From assembly GCF_038811545.1 (NCBI RefSeq), contig NZ_CP133319.1, forward strand, positions 2,819,516 to 2,883,515: DNA of 64,000 nt. The letters are read 5' to 3'. The position numbers were made by a program, and so were the translations under genes. Shown piece by piece: positions 1 to 8,056 of the stretch (position 1 is the first letter of the stretch; the number at the start of each line of letters is the position of its first letter). Below the pieces are notes generated by a model. The model made no database searches and was not told the origin of the DNA. It saw nothing but the letters and a program-made list of their open reading frames with translations. Origin of the DNA: Rhodoligotrophos sp. CJ14. GTDB taxonomy: Bacteria; Pseudomonadota; Alphaproteobacteria; Rhizobiales; Im1.

Positions 1-1
1 C

Positions 2-274
2 GTGGTGCTGGAATGGCAGATCCTCTATCCTGACGGACATGATTTCGGCTTTTTCATCCCCTTCTACATTCAGTGGGATACGCCCTATCATCCCTCACAG
101 ATGGAACCCTCAGGCCTCAGCCTCGAATCCTTCGTGGTGCGCCATCCCCGGCATCAGGAGCTTGCTGAGCTCTATCAGGACCTTCATATGCCCGTGGCGG
201 TCGAGGCGGCATCCGAACCCGGTTTCCATGCGCAGATTGGCACGCCCAAGGGAAAGGTCGAGCTCGTGGGCTAA
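2..274 (+). CDS. VOC-family (glyoxalase-like) protein, C-terminal part
   Basis: This is the last 90 codons of a gene that begins before the window; the frame is open from base 2 and stops at 272-274. The fragment (ILYPDGHDFGFFIPFYIQWD, then a region around SLESFVVRHPRHQELAELY) resembles the C-terminal half of proteins with a glyoxalase-like VOC domain of the Glyoxalase_3 type, in which a second beta-alpha-beta-beta-beta unit follows the first. The true start and any metal ligands of the first half lie outside the window, so substrate and activity cannot be stated. The family call is inference from a fragment. Confidence 0.6.
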   Translation: MVLEWQILYPDGHDFGFFIPFYIQWDTPYHPSQMEPSGLSLESFVVRHPRHQELAELYQDLHMPVAVEAASEPGFHAQIGTPKGKVELVG

Positions 275-286
275 GGCCCTACCGCT

Positions 287-1012
287 CTAGATCTGGATCT
301 CGACCGATTGAAAATTGGAACTTGCGAGGATGGCATCGAGCACCATCCTCCGCGCCGCCTCGATCTGGGCGATAGTCACGCGCTCGGCGGTTTCGCCATC
401 ACCGGCAATGAGTGCATCGATGAGCTCCCGGTGCTCATGCTGCATCTCATCCGTCCGGTTGCGCAGCGCGAGCCCTAAGTGAAACAGCCGCGACATCTCT
501 TCCAGGATGTGAGACAGGATGCGGGTGAGCTTCTGATTGCCTGCGCCATCCACCACGGCGATGTGGAAATTCTTGTTCGCTTGAAGAAACGCACTTTCGC
601 TTTCCCGGTCCCCGGGAAGGTAGCCCGCCTTGCATACCTGCTCGAGCTCGTGAATGCGCTTCGGATCGATCCGGCCCGCCGCCTTTTTCACTGCCGCGGG
701 CTCCAGCAGCAGCCGGAGTTCGAAGAGCTGATGGACATCGCGCAGGGTGATCGGGGCGACCACATAGCCTTTGCGCGGCTGCGATTTCACGAACCCGTCC
801 TGCGCAAGCTGTGAGAGGGCGCGCCGGATGGGTGCCTTGCCAAAGCCGAGCTGAACCGCAAGCTGCGTCTCGGTAATGGCCGATCCGGGCTCCAGCTCGC
901 AGCGGATGATCTTCTCCTTGATAAGGTCATAGGCGGCCTCGCCCAGGGTCTTTGCCATGGGCTCGTCTGTCGTCACGGTGCTCAGCTTCGGGATCACGGA
1001 TGGCCGGCTCAT
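287..1012 (-). CDS. GntR-family transcriptional regulator (FadR/FCD type)
   Basis: A 241-residue DNA-binding regulator. Residues about 20-85 form the GntR winged helix (AYDLIKEKIIRCELEPGSAI, then TETQLAVQLGFGKAPIRRAL and a GFVKSQPRKGYVV wing). Residues about 95-225 are the helical FCD ligand-binding domain, with LFELRLLLEP at its start and conserved His residues (NKNFHIAVVDGAGN, QHEHRELIDAL) of the type that bind metal or carboxylates. The start at 1012 is an ATG with a poor ribosome site; the ATG at 958 (MAKTLGEAAYDL) also fits the family. It converges on the VOC gene and diverges from the small gene at 1186. The ligand is unknown. Confidence 0.85.
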   Translation of the reverse strand: MSRPSVIPKLSTVTTDEPMAKTLGEAAYDLIKEKIIRCELEPGSAITETQLAVQLGFGKAPIRRALSQLAQDGFVKSQPRKGYVVAPITLRDVHQLFELRLLLEPAAVKKAAGRIDPKRIHELEQVCKAGYLPGDRESESAFLQANKNFHIAVVDGAGNQKLTRILSHILEEMSRLFHLGLALRNRTDEMQHEHRELIDALIAGDGETAERVTIAQIEAARRMVLDAILASSNFQSVEIQI

Positions 1013-1185
1013 GGATCAACATGTTAGTGAGGTCTGCCTGACAGTACCACCCGTATGTCTGGCCGGGCACTTTGGCAAGCCAATCGTCCGTCGACCCCGA
1101 TCACGCTTGAGTGCCTATCTCACAGGCGCCTCGCCGAACCAATCCGCCACGGCTGCGTTGAACCTTCAGCAGTAAGGAGGAGTTC

Positions 1186-1470
1186 ATGCTCAGCGACGCC
1201 GCCCGACTCTATAATTCGATCAGCACGCTGCATGCGGCCCTGGTGGATGCCGGCCTCAAAGGCGATTTCGAGCTGCGCTTGAGTGCCGATGACGGCACCC
1301 AATTCGAGCATATGGTGATGAGTGGTGGAACAGAATATCGCGGTGAGGTGATGGAGCCCTACTCGCCCTCAGCTCATGAGCGGGCAATGAACATGTCCGG
1401 CATCCGCATCATCTGGCCAAGCGGCGGGCGCGCTCCCCACGAGCCCGGGCCTATCCAGCCAGCCCCATGA
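1186..1470 (+). CDS. Small hypothetical protein (94 aa)
   Basis: I do not recognise this protein. It is supported by a strong ribosome-binding site (AAGGAGGA, about 1176-1183) just before the ATG and by GC-rich codon third positions. It is soluble, with no signal peptide or membrane segment; the middle (FELRLSADDGTQFEHMVMSG) looks like beta-strands and the C-terminus is Pro/Gly-rich and probably disordered. It stands alone between a divergent GntR regulator and the SDR gene 111 bases downstream, so it might be a target of that regulator; that is inference from position only. Confidence 0.6.
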   Translation: MLSDAARLYNSISTLHAALVDAGLKGDFELRLSADDGTQFEHMVMSGGTEYRGEVMEPYSPSAHERAMNMSGIRIIWPSGGRAPHEPGPIQPAP

Positions 1471-1581
1471 TGAAGGGCTGGCGACGGATCACGACCGGTC
1501 GCGCCCAACATTGGAACGGATGCCAGCCCGGCAGAATAGGCTCGGTAACAGGCCTTGGCCATTCTGCAAGGGACCCGCGCC

Positions 1582-2622
1582 ATGGATTTCAACGACACTC
1601 CATCCCGCCCGCGCCGCTTGGTGGTTGGCGGATTGGCAACCGGGTTGCTTGCGGCCGCAACCGCTTCGGCGAGGGCGCTACAACCCGTATCCCCGTCTAG
1701 CACCGGGCAGAATGCGTCCCGGTCCCAGGACAATGGGACCCTCACCCTGCGCGATCCGCGCGAAGGCTATCCCAAACCGCCTTTCGAGCGCCAGTCACAG
1801 GAATGGCCGAGGCTTGCTGGCGAAATGACCCCGCGCCCTGATCATGGCGAGACGAGCTATCACGGCTCGGACAAGCTTCGCGGCCGCAAGGCTCTGATCA
1901 CTGGCGGCGACAGCGGGATCGGCCGCGCCGTTGCCATTGCCTTCGCCCGGGAAGGCGCGGATGTGGCTATCAACTATCTTCCCGCCGAAGAGCCCGATGC
2001 CCGCGAGGTGATCGCGCTCATCGAGGAGGCGGGCCGCAAGGCCATAGCCTTGCCCGGCGATATCCGGGATGAGGGGTTCTGTGGAAAGCTCGTTGCGGAT
2101 ACGATCGGCGCGCTCGGCGGCCTTGATCTCATCGTCAATAACGCGGCCAGGCAGCATTTCATGGACAATCTCGCCGATCTGACCACCGACCTGTTCGATT
2201 GGACATTCAAGACCAATGTCTATGCGCCCTTCTGGATCACCAGAGCAGCCCTGCCGCACCTTGAGCCAGGTGCGGCGATCATCATCACGGCCTCCGTCCA
2301 GGCCTATAATCCATCAGGCGGACTGTTCGATTATGCCCAGACGAAAGCCTGCAACGTGGCCTTTGCAAAGTCGCTCGCCAAGCAGTTGGGACCGAAGGGC
2401 ATTCGCGTCAATGCGGTGGCGCCGGGGCCATTCTGGACACCGCTTCAGGTGAGCGGCGGCCAGACCCAGAGCAATCTTGAGAGCTTCGGTGCCGGCACCC
2501 CGCTCGGCAGACCCGGGCAGCCGGCGGAGATTGCTTCGGTCTATGTCGAGCTCGCCTCGGCGGATGCGACCTATGTGACGGGGCAGGTCTATGGCGCCGC
2601 GGGCGGCACGGGCAATCCGTAA
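1582..2622 (+). CDS. SDR-family oxidoreductase with TAT-like leader
   Basis: A 346-residue NAD(P)-dependent short-chain dehydrogenase/reductase. The start at ATG 1582 has AAGGGA about 9 bases upstream. The N-terminus has a twin-arginine-like leader (SRPRRLVVGG, then a hydrophobic run ending in ASARA), then a linker containing PREGYPKPPF typical of the long YhdF/GS39-like SDRs. The Rossmann core starts with the cofactor motif TGGDSGIGRAVA; NNAA, the catalytic Ser of ITASVQAY and Tyr-Lys of YAQTKACN follow, and the C-terminus has VNAVAPGP. All catalytic residues are present. Export of an SDR would be unusual, and the leader could instead be a relic. The substrate is unknown. Confidence 0.88.
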   Translation: MDFNDTPSRPRRLVVGGLATGLLAAATASARALQPVSPSSTGQNASRSQDNGTLTLRDPREGYPKPPFERQSQEWPRLAGEMTPRPDHGETSYHGSDKLRGRKALITGGDSGIGRAVAIAFAREGADVAINYLPAEEPDAREVIALIEEAGRKAIALPGDIRDEGFCGKLVADTIGALGGLDLIVNNAARQHFMDNLADLTTDLFDWTFKTNVYAPFWITRAALPHLEPGAAIIITASVQAYNPSGGLFDYAQTKACNVAFAKSLAKQLGPKGIRVNAVAPGPFWTPLQVSGGQTQSNLESFGAGTPLGRPGQPAEIASVYVELASADATYVTGQVYGAAGGTGNP

Positions 2623-2628
2623 ATACCG

Positions 2629-4206
2629 CTAGAGCAGCACCACCCCCTCATTCGCCCGCAGCAAGAACGTGCCGCTCACCTTCTCGTCCCGATCAAGATG
2701 TGTGGACAGCGCGATATGGTTCGGCGCTTCCATCGGGAGGTGCACATGGATCGGATTGCTCCCGAGATTGAGCGCAATGATGGCCCGCTCCCCTTCATGT
2801 TCCCGCCCATAGATGAGGAGATCACCTTCCGCATCCATGGGGCTGTAGGAGCCCAGCCTGAACAGCGGTCTTGCCCGTAGCGCGATCAGCCGGCGATAGA
2901 GGCTGAGGATCGATTGGGGATCTTCGGCGAGCACCGCCACATTGCGCAGGCCGAAATCGGACGAGAGTGGCAACCAGGGCTTTGCGGTTGAGAAGCCTGC
3001 GCCGGGGGATGCATCCCATTGCATGGGCGTGCGTTGCGGATCACGGCCGACCCCAAGTCCTGGCTCGTTCTTCTCCCAAGGATCCTGCGCCTCGTCAGGC
3101 GCAATCGGCACGTCTTCGAGACCGATCTCATCGCCATAATACATGGTCGGCGTGCCCCGCAATGTCAGCAGCAGCATGGCCGCGACGCGCGCCTGCTCCC
3201 GCCCCACGCGCGATGCGATCCGCGGTTTGTCATGATTGCCGAGCACCCAATTCGGCCAGCCGCCCCGGGGGAGGGCCGCTTCGTATTCGGAGATGATGCG
3301 GGCAAGATTGCGGGCCTGCCAGGCTGCCTCGATCAGCTGAAAATTGAATGGCAGATGGGTGCCGCGGAGGTCGTCTCCATAATAGGTGACCAGCCGCTCG
3401 ATCGGCAGATAGATCTCCCCGATCAGCACCCGGCTTGGAAACTCGTCCACCACCGCGCGCATCTCGGCAATCAGCTGATGCACCTCCGGCTGATCGGTCG
3501 AGTACAGCTGCAATAATCGCCGGATCGCGGGGTCACCGGGCTGATAGCCGGGATTGGCTGGATTATCCCGGAACTGCTCGTCTTTCATCAGATGCCAGAT
3601 GACGTCGACACGGAACCCATCGACCCCGCGTTTCAGCCAGAACCGCAAGACATCGTACATTGCGGCGCGCACTTTTGGGTTGCGCCAGTTGAGGTCTGGC
3701 TGCTCCTTGAGGAAGGCGTGATAGTAGTACTGCCCCGCTTCCTCGTCCCATTCCCAGGCACTACCGCCGAAATTGCTGACCCAGTTGTTCGGCGGCCCAG
3801 CCCCGGGTGCGGAATCACGCCAGATATACCAGTCCCGCTTCGGGCTATCGCGCGATGACCGGCTCTCCCTGAACCAGGGATGCTCGCTTGACGTGTGGTT
3901 CGGCACGAAATCGAGGATCAGCTTGAGGCCGCGTTGATGCGCCTCAGCGAGCAATGCGTCAAACGCGCTGAGATCGCCAAACAGCGGATGAATATTGCAG
4001 TAATCCGAGATGTCATAGCCGAAATCGGCCATGGGCGAGGGGAAGATTGGCGAGATCCAGATCGCATCGATGCCGAGCCAACAGAGGTAATCGAGGCGGC
4101 GCCGTATGCCGTCGAGATCACCAACCCCATCCCCGTTCGAGTCTTGGAACGAGCGGGGATAGATCTGGTAGAAAATGGCCTGTTGCCACCAGTTCGGATC
4201 ATTCAT
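2629..4206 (-). CDS. Alpha-glucosidase, GH13 family
   Basis: A 525-residue glycoside hydrolase that releases glucose from the non-reducing end of alpha-glucosides (maltose, isomaltose, sucrose or trehalulose type). The (beta/alpha)8 barrel shows every canonical GH13 block: DFVPNH at 99-104, GFRVDV with nucleophile D201, LIGEIY with acid/base E264 and GNHD with D326. Length and the start (DPNWWQQAIFYQIYPRSF) fit the oligo-1,6-glucosidase/GH13_23-like group; the C-terminal 90 residues form the beta-sandwich domain C. There is no signal peptide, so it is cytoplasmic. Its ATG overlaps the stop of the LLM gene by four bases (ATGA), pointing to translational coupling. Exact substrate cannot be read from sequence. 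Confidence 0.93.
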   Translation of the reverse strand: MNDPNWWQQAIFYQIYPRSFQDSNGDGVGDLDGIRRRLDYLCWLGIDAIWISPIFPSPMADFGYDISDYCNIHPLFGDLSAFDALLAEAHQRGLKLILDFVPNHTSSEHPWFRESRSSRDSPKRDWYIWRDSAPGAGPPNNWVSNFGGSAWEWDEEAGQYYYHAFLKEQPDLNWRNPKVRAAMYDVLRFWLKRGVDGFRVDVIWHLMKDEQFRDNPANPGYQPGDPAIRRLLQLYSTDQPEVHQLIAEMRAVVDEFPSRVLIGEIYLPIERLVTYYGDDLRGTHLPFNFQLIEAAWQARNLARIISEYEAALPRGGWPNWVLGNHDKPRIASRVGREQARVAAMLLLTLRGTPTMYYGDEIGLEDVPIAPDEAQDPWEKNEPGLGVGRDPQRTPMQWDASPGAGFSTAKPWLPLSSDFGLRNVAVLAEDPQSILSLYRRLIALRARPLFRLGSYSPMDAEGDLLIYGREHEGERAIIALNLGSNPIHVHLPMEAPNHIALSTHLDRDEKVSGTFLLRANEGVVLL

Positions 4207-5213
4207 CCCGCGGCTGCATCCCTCAGGTGTGTTGATTGGCCCGCGATGGTAGCGGCAAGGGCCGGAAGCACCTTTTCGCCGAAGGCCTCGATGAAAGCGC
4301 GCTGATTTTGTCCGACATTGTGGAGATAGATCTCTTCAAAACCGAGGCCGAGATCCTCCGCGATCCAGTCGATGTGGCGGGAAAGATCAGCGGAAATGCG
4401 AACACTGTCGTCGAGATCCTCGGGCCGGACGAAACGGGTTGCTGCATCGAACTGCTCGGGAAGCTTGAGCTCGGCGGCGACCGTTCCAGCCAGCGTATTG
4501 GTCCGCCACTGCTCATGGGCATTGCGCCTTGCCTGCTCATCGCTCGCGGCATAGGAGAGATGAACTTGCAGGAACAGCGGCTTGCCCTCCCCGCCACCTT
4601 CACGAAAGGCTTCGATGAGCTGGCGCTGCTGCTCGACAGGCTTGTTGATGGTGATCAACCCGTCCGCCCAGCTAGCCGCCCAGCGCGCCGTCTCCGGCGT
4701 GAGGGCGGCAGCAACGATCCTTGGCGGTTCGGCCGGCCGGGAATAGAGCTTTGCCTCTTCCACCGGGATCAACCCGTCGCGCGTCACGGTCTCGCCGGCC
4801 CAGAGCGCGCGCATCACCTCGGCTGCTTCCTTGAGGCGCGCGTTCCGCTCGGCCTTTGCCGGCCAGCGCAACCCGGTGATCCGCTCATTGAGCGCCTCGC
4901 CTGAGCCCAAAGCCATCCAGAACCGGCCCGGGAACATCTCGGCCAGCGTTGCACCCGCTTGCGCGATGATCGCGGGATGATATCGCAAGCCTATGGGCGT
5001 CGTGACGATACCGAAAGACAAATCAGTGCTCGCCATCGCCGCACCAAGCCACGACCAGGCAAAGCCTGAATGGCCCTGCGCCTCACTCCACGGGCCAAAA
5101 TGATCGGAGGACATCGCACCGGAAAACCCCGCCTTCGCCGCGGCCTTAACGCAGGCAAGAAGCGCGCTGGGGGCAAATTGTTCATGCGAGGCATGGAAGC
5201 CGATCTTTGGCAT
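4203..5213 (-). CDS. LLM-class flavin-dependent oxidoreductase (TIGR03885-like)
   Basis: A 336-residue luciferase-like monooxygenase-fold protein. The opening KIGFHASHEQFAPSALL, SSDHFGPWSEAQGHSGFAWS and the block FGIVTTPIGLRYHPAIIAQA are typical of the TIGR03885 non-F420 subgroup, which is thought to use FMN. The gene is translationally coupled to the downstream alpha-glucosidase (four-base overlap) and lies next to the ASRT-like gene and a second GH13 enzyme. Such LLM proteins recur beside GH13 genes in other bacteria, suggesting a role in sugar-derived aldehyde or polyol chemistry, but no substrate is established. Family call is firm, function is not. Confidence 0.85.
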   Translation of the reverse strand: MPKIGFHASHEQFAPSALLACVKAAAKAGFSGAMSSDHFGPWSEAQGHSGFAWSWLGAAMASTDLSFGIVTTPIGLRYHPAIIAQAGATLAEMFPGRFWMALGSGEALNERITGLRWPAKAERNARLKEAAEVMRALWAGETVTRDGLIPVEEAKLYSRPAEPPRIVAAALTPETARWAASWADGLITINKPVEQQRQLIEAFREGGGEGKPLFLQVHLSYAASDEQARRNAHEQWRTNTLAGTVAAELKLPEQFDAATRFVRPEDLDDSVRISADLSRHIDWIAEDLGLGFEEIYLHNVGQNQRAFIEAFGEKVLPALAATIAGQSTHLRDAAAG

Positions 5214-5230
5214 GTTTCGAGCGAGCCCTA

Positions 5231-5599
5231 CTAATCCTGAGAATAGGCGATGGTGGAGAGCAGCGCGTTCTCGGCCTGCCGGCTGTCGAGCCGGGTATGC
5301 TGGACCACGATAGGCAGATCCGAAATGATCGTGCTCGAATAGGGTGTTCCCAGCGGGACCGGCTCCGGTTCCTCGAGATCGTTGAATTTCAGGTGATAGC
5401 TGCGCCGCGCACCGACCGTGAGCTTGTAAGGCCCTGCCGGCTCGCGGTCGGTGAAATAGAGCATGATCGTGACATGGGCATCACGATCGCCGGTATTCAG
5501 AATGCATGCAGTTTCATGGCTGATCATCTCCGGTGCCGGCCCCGTGCTCGTGCTGGGAATATAGCCTTCAGCAATCGCCCAGATTTTTCGCCCGATCAT
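5231..5599 (-). CDS. Sensory rhodopsin transducer (ASRT) family protein
   Basis: A 122-residue beta-sandwich protein. It matches the small-protein family of the Anabaena sensory rhodopsin transducer almost end to end: WAIAEGYIP at the start, ISHETACILNTGD, TDREPAGPY, HLKFNDLEEPEP and the C-terminal VQHTRLDSRQAENALLSTIA. The ATG at 5599 is chosen because it is the family start and has GAGGT upstream; longer frames run into the divergent GH13 promoter. No rhodopsin gene is seen here. The superfamily has been proposed to bind small molecules such as sugars, and its place 17 bases after the LLM gene's stop, in a GH13 cluster, supports that idea. It is read divergently from the GH13 gene at 5704. 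Confidence 0.9.
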   Translation of the reverse strand: MIGRKIWAIAEGYIPSTSTGPAPEMISHETACILNTGDRDAHVTIMLYFTDREPAGPYKLTVGARRSYHLKFNDLEEPEPVPLGTPYSSTIISDLPIVVQHTRLDSRQAENALLSTIAYSQD

Positions 5600-5703
5600 T
5601 CGGAATGACCTCGTGCTTAGCCCGTGCCGAGGGAACGAATTCGGGGGCAAACCGTTCCCCGACGGACCCTGTTCCAGCAAGATTTAAGCACAGGATCTCT
5701 GTA
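5600..5703. promoter_or_regulatory. Divergent promoter region between ASRT and GH13 genes
   Basis: This 104-base gap separates two genes read in opposite directions, so it must carry both start regions. The GH13 gene has only a weak ribosome site (CAGGA, about 12 bases before its ATG). I see no clear sigma-70 hexamer pair. The shared region is where a common sugar-responsive regulator would act. Confidence 0.4.
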
Positions 5704-7326
5704 ATGCCGGACTACTGGTGGAAGGATGCCATCATCTACGGCATTGATGTCGAACGTTTCTTCGATGCGAATGGCGATGGCATCGGTGATTTCAAGGGTC
5801 TTATTTCGAAACTCGACTATATCGCGGAACTCGGGGTCACTTGTATTTGGTTACTTCCATTTTATCCTTCAGGTAATCGGGACAACGGCTATGACATCAC
5901 CGATTACTTTCGGGTACACACCAGGTATGGCGCCTTCGAGGACTTCCTGGCATTCGTCCGCCGGGCTGGCGAGCTAGGATTGCGGGTGATCGTCGACCTC
6001 GTGGTCCAGCATACCTCGAACCATCATCCCTGGTTCCAGGCGGCCCGCCATGATCCCAAATCGCCATACCGGGATTACTATTACTGGACGGATCATCCAC
6101 CCCCTTCGGTGCCGGGGAAAGGCCCCATGTTCCCGGGCGAAGAGAAGAGCGTCTGGACCTATGACGAGATCGCCGGCGCCTTCTATCACCATCGGTTCTA
6201 CCATTTTCAGCCTGGCCTGAACCATGGCAACCCCAAGGTCCTCGCCCAGATCGAGGAGGTGGTGGACTATTGGCTGAGCTTTGGTGTCTCCGGCTTCCGG
6301 GTCGATGCGGCGTCCCACATGGTCGAGCGGCCGATTGGACCTGACCCTGTCGACAAATCCCACACGGTGCTGCGCCACCTCTATCAGCACACCACCGCGC
6401 GCAAACCGGATGTGCTGTTGATGGGCGAAGTCGACGAGAGCCCGGAAAAGCTTAAGGACTATTTCGACGGTGAGCAGTTGAACATGATGTTCAATTTCCT
6501 GCTCAACAATTACCTCATCCTCGCGCTTGCGGCCGAGAAGGCCGCACCCGTGCGCCGGGCGATCGACATGCTGCCGGCGGTTCCCGTCAACGGGCAATGG
6601 GCGAACTTCCTGCGCAATCTCGACGAGGCCGATCTTGAGCGCCTCTCGCCCGAGGAGATGGAGATCGTCAATCGCACCTTCGCGCCAGAGGAGCATATGC
6701 GCATCTTTGGTCGTGGCATCAGGCGGCGCTTGGCACCGATGCTTGAAGGCAACGAGCAACGGCTGAAGATGGCCCACAGCCTCCTCTTCTCGCTGCCCGG
6801 TGCCCCGGTTATCGTCTATGGCGACGAGATCGGGATGGGAGATGATCTCACCCAACACGGGCGGAACGCTGTGCGCACGCCCATGCAATGGTCTGCAGCC
6901 AAGAATGGCGGCTTCTCTGATGCACCTAAAAATCGCATCGTGCAGCCCGTCATCGATGATGGCGGCTTCGGCTTTCGCAGCACGAGTGTGGAGGCCCAGC
7001 AAAGCCGGCCCGACTCGCTTCTGAATTTTATTAAGCAGCTCTGCGCGGCCCGCCTCGCGCATAAGGAAATCGGAACGGGATTTAGCGAATTCCTGGAAAG
7101 CGGGTCAGACCAGGTTTTGGCCCATCGCTATCCCCCGGGCGAGACGGCGCTCGTCATTCTTCACAATCTCAGCGGCCGCGACGCCATGATAGACGTCAAG
7201 CTCGGCATCTCCGCCCAGCCCCGTCATGAGCCGATCCTGGGCGGCGACATTCCCGATCCCGTAGAGGGCCGGCTCCGCATGAAGCTGGAGCCTTTTGGCT
7301 TCCGCTGGATCCGGGTGCACCGGTAG
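5704..7326 (+). CDS. GH13 alpha-amylase family protein, trehalose-synthase-like
   Basis: A 540-residue GH13 enzyme, close to maltose alpha-glucosyltransferase (trehalose synthase) and related LLM-linked amylase-family proteins. It begins PDYWWKDAIIYGIDVERFFD; the ATG at 5704 aligns with the family start. The catalytic residues are present: D201 in FRVDAASHM, E242 in LMGEVDES and D307. Two usually invariant neighbours are changed: region I reads DLVVQH (Q102 where Asn is usual) and region IV reads RNLDE (L306 where the His of NHD is usual). The region VYGDEIGMGDDL and the C-terminal beta-sandwich are intact. A transglycosylase or a specialised subfamily is likely; plain amylase activity should not be assumed. 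Confidence 0.85.
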   Translation: MPDYWWKDAIIYGIDVERFFDANGDGIGDFKGLISKLDYIAELGVTCIWLLPFYPSGNRDNGYDITDYFRVHTRYGAFEDFLAFVRRAGELGLRVIVDLVVQHTSNHHPWFQAARHDPKSPYRDYYYWTDHPPPSVPGKGPMFPGEEKSVWTYDEIAGAFYHHRFYHFQPGLNHGNPKVLAQIEEVVDYWLSFGVSGFRVDAASHMVERPIGPDPVDKSHTVLRHLYQHTTARKPDVLLMGEVDESPEKLKDYFDGEQLNMMFNFLLNNYLILALAAEKAAPVRRAIDMLPAVPVNGQWANFLRNLDEADLERLSPEEMEIVNRTFAPEEHMRIFGRGIRRRLAPMLEGNEQRLKMAHSLLFSLPGAPVIVYGDEIGMGDDLTQHGRNAVRTPMQWSAAKNGGFSDAPKNRIVQPVIDDGGFGFRSTSVEAQQSRPDSLLNFIKQLCAARLAHKEIGTGFSEFLESGSDQVLAHRYPPGETALVILHNLSGRDAMIDVKLGISAQPRHEPILGGDIPDPVEGRLRMKLEPFGFRWIRVHR

Positions 7327-7333
7327 CACCAGA

Positions 7334-8056
7334 CTAAACGCCATCCGGCAGCAGCACGCGGGAGGGCAAGGGATAAATGCCCTCGCGGCCGAGCATCCAG
7401 ACGCCGAAACGCTCGCTCGGGAATATGCCGGCAAAGGCCTTGCTCTTCACATTGAGCCCGCCGGTAAAGGCACCGAAGGCCGGCATGACCAGCCGGCGGC
7501 CGTCGGTCGCAAAGCACCGGGCGCGCAATCTCAGCCCCCGGCGTGCGACCGCCGCTACCGGATGCAGATGGCCGGCAATCTCTGATTCGAGCGCCAGGCC
7601 TGAACTTGGCTCATGGCGCAGCACAATGGGACCCAGCGTGATCTGACCAGCAATGCGCCCGCCCAGATCATCCGGCGGCTGTTTGTCATGATTGCCGGTC
7701 AGCCAGACCACGTCATAGGCTTCGGTGAGATGGCGGATCCGCACCACGTCTTCCATATCGAGCCGGTGTCGAGCGGCACCGTCATGGAAACTGTCGCCAA
7801 GCGAAATCACTGTTTCCGGCTTCCAGCGTGTGCACGCCGCGAGAAGCGCATCGAGCGTTGAGCGCGTGTCATAAGGCGGCAGATGCACGCCGCGCCGGGC
7901 AAAGCTCGATCCCTTCTCGAGATGCAGGTCGGCAACCACCAGCGTCTTGAAGTCGGCCGCATAAAGCGCACCGGAAAGATCTGGCGTGAGGCTCAATCCG
8001 TCGACGCGGATCGGCAATGCGTCAGACGAGGCGCATGGCTTCCTCAATGAGGGCAT
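7334..8056 (-). CDS. pdeM: Ligase-associated DNA damage response phosphoesterase PdeM
   Basis: A calcineurin-like metallophosphoesterase of about 240 residues. The metal-binding blocks are in order: VVADLHLEKG, SLGDSFHDG, LTGNHD, RHEP and AGHLHP. This combination and the C-terminal RCFATDGRRLVMPAFGAFTGG mark PdeM, part of the bacterial DNA repair set usually encoded with an Lhr helicase, an exonuclease and an ATP-dependent ligase. It overlaps the 3' end of the helicase gene by 35 bases when the ATG at 8056 is used; a TTG nearer VDGL is an alternative start. Only the helicase partner is present here. Confidence 0.88.
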   Translation of the reverse strand: MPSLRKPCASSDALPIRVDGLSLTPDLSGALYAADFKTLVVADLHLEKGSSFARRGVHLPPYDTRSTLDALLAACTRWKPETVISLGDSFHDGAARHRLDMEDVVRIRHLTEAYDVVWLTGNHDKQPPDDLGGRIAGQITLGPIVLRHEPSSGLALESEIAGHLHPVAAVARRGLRLRARCFATDGRRLVMPAFGAFTGGLNVKSKAFAGIFPSERFGVWMLGREGIYPLPSRVLLPDGV

